NCBI GenBank assembly: GCA_017562135.1
Contig: QEYB01000311.1
Coordinates: forward strand, 1-64,000
Direction of reading: 5' to 3'
Length of the DNA stretch: 64,000 nucleotides
DNA from: Dipylidium caninum
Taxonomy: Eukaryota; Platyhelminthes; Cestoda; Cyclophyllidea; Dipylidiidae
Made by a program: the position numbers and the translations under genes. Shown here piece by piece: positions 1-10,654 of the stretch (positions within the stretch are counted from its first letter, which is position 1; the number at the start of each line of letters is the position of its first letter). The notes under the pieces were generated by a model. The model worked only from the letters and a program-made list of their open reading frames with translations, was not told the DNA's origin and made no database searches.

Positions 1-176
1 CTCCTTCTCCTCTCCTCTCCTCTCCTCTCCTCTCCTCTCCTCTCCTCTCCTCTCTCTCCTCTCCTCTCCTCTCCTCTCCTCTCCTCTCCTCTCCTCTCCT
101 CTCCTCTCCTCTCCTCTCCTCTCCTCTCCTCTCCTCTCCTCTCCTCTCCTTCTCCTCTCCTCTCCTCTCCTCTCCT
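1..176. repeat. CTCCT/TCTCC pentanucleotide microsatellite
   Basis: The window opens in a nearly uninterrupted tandem array of the pentamer CTCCT, with a few slips (TCTCTCTCC near 50, CTTCTCC near 150). One strand is pure pyrimidine and the other pure purine. It runs off the left edge, so its true length is unknown. Arrays of this kind are unstable and often collapse in assemblies. Confidence 0.97.
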
Positions 177-831
177 CACCTCAATTTAACCTCATCCGAA
201 CCTTGGATGGGCTCGTCAGTAGCTAGTAGACACTGGTAGACAATATCGCGCACGTGTATCCATGTCGAATACACCTCTCATTCCCCGCCTAACCGATGCT
301 ACAAGTGCGCACCACCACGTTTGCCACAGTTGCTACCCCTTTGATTGGCATTACGTAGCCAGCCACCAAAAACAACCGTCCCTGTCACAACGGTTGCACC
401 GATCAAGTGCGATAGCTGAGCGGTCTCTCTCTCTCTGTCGTTCTCCAATGCCCCCAATGCCGCCTGTGATGGCCGGACAGGCAAATCAGACGTCTGCACT
501 GTTTGGAGTCAAGGCGTCCCCATCTATTTTCTCCATGACTCAGCCTGGTTAAGAAAACGATGGTGGTTGTAAACCAAAGTGGTGGTTGAGGGGAGGAGCG
601 ACAAAGCAGGAGAGAGAGCAGGGGGAATACAGGGGAGAAGGCCCGAATGTTCAAAAGGCACTCGCGTGTGTACTGCAGGTTAATCACATCAGGTTATGAC
701 TTTATGAAAAAAAAAACACTATATTTCTCATGATTGAAGAAGTCAGAATGAGAGATAAGAAGACGACAGCGCGAATTTATACAAGGTTGGAGGATAATGG
801 CGCCGAAACCAAAGAGAAAGCAAAGTTCGCA
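177..831. other. Region downstream of kindlin, no gene seen
   Basis: This stretch between the microsatellite and the kindlin stop codon contains only short overlapping open frames without recognisable similarity or splice context. A weak AATATA-type polyadenylation signal can be read on the minus strand at 720-725, about 110 nt after the kindlin stop, followed by a ten-base T run on that strand. Confidence 0.5.
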
Positions 832-3340
832 TCAGTCGTTGGCTCCTGTGAGCTTGTGAAATAGTCGTTCGTCCAGCGTTTGGTTCTTTCCGGGGTTGCG
901 TTGACTGAGGAAGATGTAACCGCCGATCAATTCCACCACCGTCTTACAGTTGGCAGTTAATGGTTTGAATGAAACCTTTCCATTGCGAAATTCGAGTATT
1001 ACCCGTCCATTGTCCCAATTTACATTCCAACTGCGTAAATCGGCAAAATTCCAGGCCATTTGAGTTTCTTCGGTGGAAGAAGAGACTACCTCAAATCGAC
1101 CCTGTCGGATGGCTACCACGTCCTCTGGCGGTCCCGAACTGGAGAATAGGCCATCAGTAGAAACTCCAAGTCCGAATGGGTTGCCTTTATCAAATTGTAC
1201 GACACAGTAAGAGCGACCGAAGTGATTCAATCGCTGCCACTCCTCGATGTAATGCAATTTGGCATCCTGTAATGAAAGGTCTCTAATACCTGCATGAGCT
1301 TCGCTAATTCTCTGTCGCAAGGCTTCTTTGCTGCGAGCCTTTTTTATGATCCTCTCGGCACAGAAGTCAGTCAAATCTCCCAGATGGACAGTTAGTTCCT
1401 CAGGAGAGAGAACAGGAGCTGCATGAGGAGCAGATTGCTTCTCTAAAGCTTCGTGGACTAAGCGGAATTCTTTATCGAAGGCAGCTGAGCTTTGGATACC
1501 ATTTCCACGTGCAGCTAGACGGAAAGCAGCAACCCATTTGGCGTATTGCTCCATGGAATTGAAACGTAGCCAAACTTCTTCACGTGTACGATTACGACGT
1601 CCGGTATTTGGTGTTGAGCAAGGGGCGACAATGAGAGATAGTTTAACAGAAAATCGCGCATTCCCTGGACTTAGACCCGGGGTTATGAGACAACCATGCA
1701 GGTTATACGAGGCCGAGGGAGAATCGATATTGTGAGGATCGCGATATAATACCAGGTTAGCACCATTTACGACAGCCCACATCTCCTTGTACCGGTGAAG
1801 AAGACCTTTATCACGGAAGACTTTTATGGAATCTTGGAGAATGGGAGCATTTCCTGAATCTAAGGTATCCTTGCAAGTATTACTCGACTTCCGAGGTAGT
1901 TGGGGAACATTGCAAGATTGTTCGAGTTCCGTCAGCATGACGTCAATCTCATCCATTTCATCCAATGTGCCATCGTTAAAGGCTAGGTGACCGTTTGACC
2001 CTATGAATGGACTCAGCGGACGTCCTAATGTCGGAGTAATGGCTCCAAGACTCTGCATACGCAGAAGAGACCCACAGAAAGAGCGTGAGGCTGTAAAATC
2101 CGGACTCAGTGGACGAAGATTCGGATCAATTGACGAAGCGAGGGTGTTATACCCCCCCACCGTGTTGTACCTTAGGAGCGTGCCACCAGGATACAGCGCT
2201 GCGTTTAATCTCAAAGCTGATTCATTTTGAAGTTCAGCTTGAAGCTGATACGCCGCGAATATGATCATTTCGTCCTCAGTACACTCGAGATTTCCCGACA
2301 GAAGAGACCACCGAGCTTGCTCATAGATCTGATGGATGCGAACAGCATCGTAGTTTGCATTAATGTCATAGAAATTGTAAAATTTGAAACGAAGGTAAAG
2401 AGTGGGTGGTTTGGACTGAGAGACTGGATACTCACCAATAGATACAGCGGGAGGTTCGACACCGTGTTCCATTAGAGATCGCGAAGAATCTAACCACCCT
2501 CCATCCTATTCCTCGGCTTTTTGGAACCATTCTTTAGTTTGATTAACCATTCCTCAGCGAAGGCTATCTTTGCAATCTTCCTTTGACTACAATCGAGGAA
2601 TTTATTGAGATCTATTCTTTCCTCATCCAGAGAATTGTCGGAATGCTCGCGCATCAATGTGGCCGAGCCGTAAGGTAATGTTGAATAGGGATTTGGTTCG
2701 TTTAACCGGGTTAGAGAAACAGTTTGGTTCAAACCGTTGGTGGCAGTCGCTGGCAATTCCGATCTTACAGTACCGATGGAGTTCAGTGGTCCAGTACGTT
2801 TGACACCATGCCGGATAACAGGCAGTGGCTGATCGTACTTAACACTGTCTCGGGTAAGAGGGAACATTAACGACAGCTCCTCAGGATGACGAATACAGAG
2901 TTCTTTGCAGATGTTTTCAACGACTGAAAAAACCCGACTGGCGAAGTTGACGCGGAGCGTAACAGTGGCTAGAGATGGCAGAACGACCTGAAGGTTTCCG
3001 TGAGTGTGACGAAAAACTAGTTGAGCATCAGACTGAATACCGTACTGATCCAAAGAGTCGGTATGAGAAGCCACAATTTCGCAAGTGCCACCCAGATAGC
3101 ATTGGTCCACCAAGACTGCTTAAATGTTCACCGATCGACAACTTGATGCATTAAACCGCCAATGCTAGTGTCACGCGGACTCGCGGACACACACAAACGT
3201 CGTTTATATCCTCGACATGAACATACAACTTCCCAAGAGCCGTCCAGATAAGCACCGTCGACGAGGAGTCCATCAACAGCACTTAGACCTTCGTAAGATG
3301 ATTGATTCTGAGGAGGGTAGCGTGTCACGTAGTTGGCCAT
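832..3340 (-). CDS. Kindlin (fermitin family homolog), reading frame broken at several sites
   Basis: Kindlins bind integrin beta tails and, with talin, activate integrins at muscle and cell-matrix junctions. The start chosen is the ATG at 3340-3338. An F0 segment follows (DGAYLDGSWE, then SIGGLM), then F1 (LDQYGIQSDAQL; VNFASRVF; IRHPEELSL), a linker ending WLDSSRSLMEHGV, F2 (LYLRFKFYNFYDIN; YDAVRIHQIYEQARW), a PH domain inserted in F2 (roughly 1490-1830), and F3 ending in GGYIFLSQRN and DERLFHKLTG before the stop at 832-834. The last 546 codons are uninterrupted. Upstream there are three problems: an in-frame TGA at 3128-3130, a one-base shift near 3063-3071 and a one-base shift at the GGG of 2497-2499. 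Similarity continues on both sides of each. No intron is evident across 2.5 kb, which is unusual for a kindlin gene. The protein would be about 830 residues, longer than vertebrate kindlins. Consensus errors, or a processed or decaying copy, would both explain this. Confidence 0.9.
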
Positions 3341-3700
3341 TGTTGATACCTGCAGAACCTAGTTTCGGTTGTGAAAATTATACATGCGAAAATTACGATC
3401 TTCGCAGCACGGGGCACACGCGAATAAAACCCACACGAACACGCACACCAGACCAGCCAACAAATGCGCGATTACGAAAATGAATGTTGGCGCATACATG
3501 AGTGTCGTGAATTTGCGTGTATCTTCAGCGCATGCGCGAGTAGGCTAACCGCTGATTGGTCCATGACGTTATCGTAGCTGTCATTGGCTAACCGGTGGTT
3601 TTAACCATGCATTCGCCCACGCAATCGTAGTACCGGGCGCAGTCACTTCGTGCGTACGTGTAAACGTGTGACTAACGTGTCATGCACGGTCCAGTAGTTA
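3341..3700 (-). promoter_or_regulatory. Probable TATA-less promoter of the kindlin gene
   Basis: Directly upstream of the kindlin ATG is a stretch richer in CpG than its surroundings. It holds a perfect palindrome GCGCATGCGC at 3528-3537, which matches the NRF-1 binding consensus, and two CCAAT boxes in sense for the minus strand (ATTGG on plus at 3555-3559 and 3583-3587). A CRE-like TGACGT lies at 3564-3569. No TATA box is placed suitably. The arrangement resembles a housekeeping promoter and could fire in both directions. Function is inferred from motifs only. Confidence 0.4.
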
Positions 3701-6688
3701 TTTCGTGCACTATCACAAGGATCGATTAAAGTTCCGACGGTAAGGGTCATTTCAATCAATTAAGAATTCAGTCTATCAGTTGACAGTCTTTTTAATATCT
3801 TCCTGACCCATATGTGATAAACCAGAACCTTCTGACTATTAACTTGTACTTCGGTATAGAGGAGCTTTTGGGCACCTGCTGTGACTGATGGGAACGATAG
3901 ATTTATTTCGCCATAATGTCTCCACAAGGTCAAATTTGTGACAGAATATCTGCCCCAGGGAGAACGACATCGAGAATTAATCTTTTCTTAACACGCATTG
4001 AGGTGCGTCAGAAAGTAGGTCAAAAATCGTCTCGTATTCATAACGTTTTCTACTAGGGAAAACTAAGAAATACCGCAAAATGATTTCCTGCTCTCACTCC
4101 AGCTGAAATTCCCCAATCTGCTTCAGATCTACGCATAACACACACTAGTGTGATTGATTTCTTTTTAGTGGGGACGAACCAAATACCCGAAACGAATACG
4201 GGCAACCGTAGATCATAATGAACATCCGCAGAAACACCACATTCATTCAACTTGAGCCTGTATCAGTTTCAATCACTCATCCTTTCCGTATCCCATAAGA
4301 CCGGAATCATTTTCAGTTCCAGATCACACAGTTAAAGACGTTATCAAATACGACTGTCAGTAAAGTCGCTTAATTTAGGTTCACGAAAAGTGCTGAATAC
4401 CTTTGAAGATCACTAGGGCTAAATTAAATTTATCCAAGTTGGATTATTGACAAAAAATTTGTAGCCTTGAGCTGCCTTTCAGTCCGAAACCGTCAATGGA
4501 CTAAGAAGTATTATTTTCTGCGTCTGTCCTAATAGTAGCAAATTGCCTATCCCCAAAATTAAACTAACAAATTGAAGCCGGAAAAAACGTAGGAGCGTCC
4601 AAGTTGTAGCGGTAGACATAAATCATTCAGCTACATTTCGATGAAAAACGTTGGGCCATGCTATATATAACAGTTTCCCATATGTATCCTTAACAAAAAT
4701 AAGTCAAAAATCAATCCGAAGTAGAGGACTTGGTGGAGCAATTCGTAATCTCCGGAAATATTTTTCAGTGCCCGTTAAAACTTTCACAGTTATTCAACTT
4801 AGAAACATCAGGCTGAAGAATTGATTGCGTTTTCTGCGCTACGTTATTAGCCCCTACTTATAATGTTATCGTAGCACTTTTCTGAGTTAGTTACAATAAC
4901 TTCCAATTTATTAATTGGACAAGGTCTGGGCGGACATCCCCAACCGAAACAGAAGGCTAAAAATACCAGGTTATTCCGGTGGAAAGAAAAATACTGAGAG
5001 GGGAAAATTAGGATACAGATACTTGACACTTGGTAAAAAAGTTGGTGGCAGCCGACAGAACGATACAAAATGAACTCTAGCTTAAATAAAGGCAAGGATC
5101 GTAAGTAAAACAGCAGTAGGTAACATTGTCAAAAGCAAAACCCCAAAAACTAGAAACAAGATTTTCATAACGGAAGAACCCTGCAAATATAAAATTTGTC
5201 TAGCAATTTATTGTTCCAGGGACTGCATGTTGGCGATGCAGATGGGTCCCAATAGATGATGAGCTACTTTAACAGGGAAAACAATTAGTTTAACCTGACC
5301 TGACATTCGGATTTAACGCCATTTGATTCATGAATATTACAGTCATTCAAAAGCCCACCAAAAACGGTGAAGCACCTTCCCAAATAATCAAGGAGCTTGG
5401 AATTGTGAGTTGGCCCGATATGACCTTTTTACAATATTCTGACCAAAAGAGTAAAGAATAAAGTCTGTAAGTGAACATATTTTCACATTGTTCCAATAAA
5501 ACTCTTCACATAACCTGGAGAAATAAGACTCTATAGATAAAAGGAGGTTTTCAAAAAGGATATTAAGAATTTCGATTGGTTGGGTCAGAAAGTATACACG
5601 TCATTTTGAACACTGATAATTGATGCTCGCAACCAATAGATGAGGATCATATAGCCTATAGGAACGGCAGCCTTTGGAAGTAAACAGAAATAAATTGAAA
5701 ACTTACGCTGCTAATATCACCAAGTACTATATGGCAGTAAGAAGTGAGGAACATCATGCACATTAGTCCAATGCAGGCAACATTTTGGGATCGCGAAGTG
5801 CCTGTTGCCAAAGCGGTCCCACAAATAAGTTCCAGTACACCGGATATTTGCATATAAATTTGTGGACTAGCTTTTAGGCCGAATAAACGTATGGGAGATA
5901 CATCCGAAAAGTTTTTAAACGCCTTGAGCTAGAATTGAAGGACAATCAAACTAAATCGGACTACCAATTCGCGGTACAATAATGCGTTGAACTTTATAGT
6001 TTTAATGGATCCGGAAGCAATAAACAAGAAACCAAGAAACAAGGTGGACACCTGCGCACCGACCCCCGAAGCCATAATCCATTAGTAGGCATCAAACCCG
6101 ACTGCGAGTCTAGTCGGCTGTAACTGCCGTATTTTAACAGTTGGCTCCAAAAAATTACCCAAAGTACTTATACAGAACACCCATAGAAAATTGTTAAGAT
6201 TGTAATTTCCATATATAAAATTTGTACATTGTATAAAATTACAGAACTCTGCGTTGCGCTTCCGAGGCATGTCTTAAAATTTGAAGAAATTATTAATCCA
6301 TTGCCGTTTACGCCAGCGCACATTTAACAGGCAACCGCCATCACTTCAACCCACGTTGAGAGTATTAACTTAACCCACTACGATTCTCCCACAGAATCGA
6401 ACCTTCCGACAATGGATACTAACAAAGCAGACGAACCTTTACGACACACAACCACCCCAATATCCAAAAAAAAACCCCGCTGCCAACCAAAATACCCGAG
6501 CAGTTAAGATTTCCAACGCCACTGAGCCTCACGCTTGGCACCGGCCCCCGGGACTAAGACGCCCTACGGGAGAATACGTCGCCGTCTCTCGCCAAGATTA
6601 CAACCTATCAGCGAAACCAGACCACTGATGAACAGCTGGCGCAGATGTACACCGGAGCTTCCATATACACACTTTGTAATGACATCCC
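3701..6688. other. Intergenic, no gene seen; GC-rich patch at its right end
   Basis: About 3 kb between the kindlin promoter and the 3' end of the adenylosuccinate lyase gene. Open frames are short and lack splice context or family resemblance. From about 6300 to 6660 the composition becomes clearly richer in G+C. A short perfect hairpin is present there, CGATTC-TCCCACA-GAATCG, near 6381-6399. No transposase or tRNA could be recognised. Confidence 0.5.
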
Positions 6689-6694
6689 TTTATT
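6689..6694 (-). terminator. Polyadenylation signal AATAAA of adenylosuccinate lyase
   Basis: Reads AATAAA on the minus strand, about 40 nt beyond the stop codon at 6735-6733. This is the canonical hexamer and it ends the only intact gene of this part of the window. The cleavage site itself is not determined. Confidence 0.6.
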
Positions 6695-6732
6695 GTTGAT
6701 TAAAAGTGGCACTACTAATAGAACGAGTAATT

Positions 6733-9700
6733 TTAAACAACTAGAATAGATACACCTCCCAACTCTTTTGAATAGCGGTCCAAGACAGGGGCAACCTCTT
6801 GAGCAAGGAAGTCGTCGACCTGAAACATTGAAACAAATAATTTAAGAAAGCAAGTAACAATGTAATCAACGTAGTACCAGACTCTACCTGGCATGCAGCG
6901 CGCCCAACGAAGGCTCGAGGGTCGAGAAGTTCGTCCAGGTGGCTAACTAGAGGTGAAAAGTAGTCGTCATCGCGAAGACGCTGAAGGAGGTCATTACAAC
7001 CACCTTCCATCTTAACCACATTTCCGGCAGCCTGACTATGGGCACGAATGCGTTCGTGACATTCCTGTCGGTCTACGCCCACATGCGTCACCATCCACAC
7101 GAGGACACGTTCTGTAGCCAAAAAGGGAAGTTCCGCCATCAAATTGCGTTCAATCACCTTCCAACATGTAATAAATATTGACAGTAAATTAATGGATATT
7201 ACAAAAGATTAACATACTATACAAAGCAAGGACAAGAAAACAAAGAGATGGAATGGGAACATTCACCTTGGGGTAAACGATTAGTCCTTCGAAGACGTTC
7301 TGTAAGATGATAAGACATGCATCAGCAGCTAAACAAGCCTCGGGCAAGAGTACGCGCCGCAGTGCTGAGTCGTCAAGGGAGCGCTCGAGCCATTGCACCC
7401 CTGCAGTGGCTAACGCCGGTGCGCTCTGAGACATCAGTAGACGTGCCAACGCGCATGCTCGCTCGCAACGAATAGGATTTCGCTTATAGGGCATCGCTGA
7501 CGAGCCGATCTAGGCAGAGCAGAAAATAGATAAAAATCAGTGGTTCAAGAATAAAACGTCTTGTCAGGGACTGCCGGCAAGTCAACCAAATGAAGCAAAA
7601 AGCATTGACCAGCATCACTGCAATGAAGACCAAAAAACAATCCCTTTGGAAAAAATACTTTAAAAAAAGTACCACAAAAAGTAATAATTACAGCCAAATC
7701 TCATCTTTTAAGGTATTTTCTGATTTTCCATGGACTAACTAGCGTATCAGTTTTCCTCTCTTGTCCTTTAACATCTGGCAATTCGTCTCAATTAACATCA
7801 ATCTCTTTTTCGAAGCCGCAAAACAGCCTTAGCAGAATTATACCACTAGCACTACGATGTTTCTGTGTACTGGTAAGCATAGATTAATAATAATAAAATA
7901 ACTTTAACTCAGCATGTTCACTATATTATTTTACCAGGTCAGATATTTGAGAAAATGCAAAAATTAACACACCTGTTCAGGCTCAAAGGGCTCCTCAATT
8001 TCCTTGAAGCCAGCCAATAAGCGAATGTCAGTACAGATCTTATGGACGGTGGCACCGAAGCTTGAGAGAATGCTTATCAAATCAGCGTCTAACTTGCGCG
8101 GATACGTTTGTCCGGTAACCGACCAAAGCCGTGAAAAACCCGCCTTCTTGGCTACTAATTCGTCTAATTGCACAACCTGATGAAGAAGAGGAATGATGTC
8201 CAATTAGCTGTTCTTAGTGTAATTTAACCTACCATTTTGATGGGATACATGCATCAATATTAAAATCACACCCACTCTGAATAAAATCAATGTCCTGGTG
8301 GCAGTATTTTCTCCGATAATTCATTCCATCGATTGATGCGTTCACAACACAACGTGAAGATATATGGATAGAAATGTAATCTCTTGCAGCGAGAAGGGAG
8401 AGGTATATGTGTTAAAAACTACACCCACCTTGGAATTATTCCCATCGAAAAGGTCAAGAAACGAAGCCTGTGTGCCAACAGCGCCCTTGGTCCCCCTAAA
8501 CCGAATCAGGTGATCCCTCGCGCGTTCAATGCTTTCTAGGTCCAGCAGCAGATCCTGAATCCACAGGCACATGCGGCGGCCAACGGTGGTGGGTTGAGCG
8601 GCTTGAAGGTGCGTACGGCCAAGACAGATGACGTCGCGATTTTGCCGTGCTTGCTCCGCCAATCGCGCCACACAACGAGCAACGCGAGGTGCCAAGATGG
8701 CGAAGGCTTGGCGCAAAATTATAAGGTCTGCGTTGTCACCCACGTAACACGATGTCGCGCCTTAGAATGAAAAGAACAATGCAAAGTGGCTTCTCCAACC
8801 AGAAACAACAGTAGATTGGGAAGTCTTGCCCTATGTGCTGTTGTAACAAGGCAAACCGGTAGGAAATACTCAACGACTTCAAGTTTCACGATTTCTTTAT
8901 GGCAAACGTTAGCGGCCGAACAAATGCAACAGACATGTATGAAGTGGGAAATAACTACCTACGTTCGACTACTGAGATATAGCCAAAACTATAAATCTAG
9001 TCAATCCAAGATGAGAAAACGTGGGAATTCATAGTTCTCATTATAATCGGAAAAGAGAGACTTGACTTAACTCGTAACTAAACCATATCAACAAATCGGA
9101 GCTCAGAAACAGAATAAATGCACAAGTAGGATGATTGACAAGCAAATATATATCCAAAGAATGTAAATTGGAAAAAAAGTACAAGTTAGTTGCGGGTTTG
9201 CAAAGTCTAGCCCACATACAAACACGAGCTGTGTAAGATCAAATTAACAGTCTGATTGATGGCACGGTAAACAACATAGGCAAGATCTCCAGAAATGCCT
9301 ATCCTTTTGGCAAACAATTGAGATACTTTAAGTTATGAAACTTACCGAGGTGTAATATCGAAGAGGCCTTTGGACAGACAGATGCAAAAACATGGACATG
9401 TGCCATTACATCGTGGCGTCTTTGCGCTTCCGCTAGAGCTGCCTGTTCAAAATCTATGTCGTCTATATTATCGCGCATCTGCTTAAGCTGTTCATCTAAA
9501 AGCGAATATGGAGAAAGCATCGTCGTTAACGCTGGTCAATGAAGGATTAGAAGACGAATGATGTACAGCAGGTTTTGAGCAAGTAACGGTCGACAATGAG
9601 GTAATTTAATGCGTTTAGCGTGTCGTATGATAAACAGGCCGTACACGTTTCATCAATAATAATTGGCAGAACGTGATAACCACACCTACCTGTGATATTT

Positions 9701-9893
9701 ACACCAAGCTCTTTTTGGGCTTCCGCGAGCCACATCCACAATTGGCGCCACAACCTTACTTTCCGTCGCATACTGAAATTATGCTTCATATCAGGGCCTG
9801 CGTAACGAGTATTAAGTGGGCTCCTGAGGCGATAAAACGGAAATATATTACGTACTCATATACATCAACGGATTCAGCGTCGTGACGCATCAT
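6733..9893 (-). CDS. ADSL: Adenylosuccinate lyase, complete, eight exons
   Basis: This is the purine-synthesis enzyme that cleaves SAICAR to AICAR and adenylosuccinate to AMP, each releasing fumarate; it is a cytosolic homotetramer of the fumarase/aspartase superfamily. Exons in transcript order: 9893-9856, 9823-9690, 9495-9346, 8760-8429, 8176-7973, 7509-7267, 7157-6888, 6819-6733. Every junction is GT..AG, all phases agree and the total is 485 codons plus stop, the same size as the animal enzyme. Recognisable blocks are [12 protein letters not shown] and [13 protein letters not shown] near the N-terminus, [26 protein letters not shown], the [14 protein letters not shown] block with its catalytic histidine, [13 protein letters not shown], the GQTY segment, and the family signature [10 protein letters not shown] at the start of exon 6. 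The C-terminus reads [17 protein letters not shown] and [11 protein letters not shown]. The first intron is only 32 nt (9824-9855). The start codon could be the ATG at 9893 or the one directly after it. No breaks are seen. Confidence 0.96.
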
Positions 9894-10654
9894 TTTTAGA
9901 ATGCCCGGGTGGTAATATGATGTATTATTAAAATATACGTATTCATATAAATGTCGTATATCCCAGTGGACGTATATTTTTCATCACCAGCACCATTCGT
10001 TATTTTTATTAGAATCAACGTTTGGCAATATGTAAAATTAGTTTGATTTTGTTTTTTTGACGTTGCGGTTAACCGTAAAATGGAGACAGGCAGCTTAATT
10101 CACCTTCATTACCCTTTCCCCAATGTTATTGCCTTCCCTACTAATCACTCAATGCTCCTACACAAGCTTAAGCTAGGTGGCACTAGGAAAATTTGTATTA
10201 ACTCATGCATATATCCCCACTTTAGAGGAAAAAGTATGTCACACAAATTCCTAGGTCTAACATCGTAATACAATTTAAAATACCCTGTCGTTATAGATCT
10301 CAGAGTATTTAGCATCAACTAAAATTAGCCATGAAAGTGTAGTGGTAAGTTCGTTAATGGAAACAAAGGCTGCAATATTAGTGGCAAAACTCAAAGCTGT
10401 CCTATTACTTGTTCCGAAAATCCTCGAATGATTTATTTGCGTAGGTTTGTGTACGGTGAAAAGATTAGCATTGCATCATTATCATAGGGCGGGGCAGCAA
10501 ATGCGAATTAAGTCGCTTTAACCGAATAATTACAGGTTTAATAGAAAATTAAGATCAAGTTTACCAAGTTAAAGAATATACAGCATAAGGTATTTAAAAG
10601 ATAACATTCATAACCTCATAAAGCATTGATTTTGAATTCGATTAAAGGTTTAAA
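9894..10654. other. Intergenic between ADSL and an unidentified gene
   Basis: This is the 5' flank of the lyase gene and the 3' flank of the next minus-strand gene. It is AT-rich with only short open frames. Near 10335-10350 the plus strand reads GTGTAGTGGTAAG, which resembles a tRNA A-box, but no complete tRNA fold follows. Confidence 0.5.

Noticed and set aside
262..687. Overlapping open frames near the left edge
   Set aside because: Short, on both strands at once, with no domain and no splice or promoter context.
2474..2560. A short intron to explain the frame change in kindlin before WLDSSRSL
   Set aside because: The possible GT..AG pairs are 22-42 nt with poor donors. They either keep the wrong phase or delete residues that match the family, so a missing base at 2497-2499 fits better.
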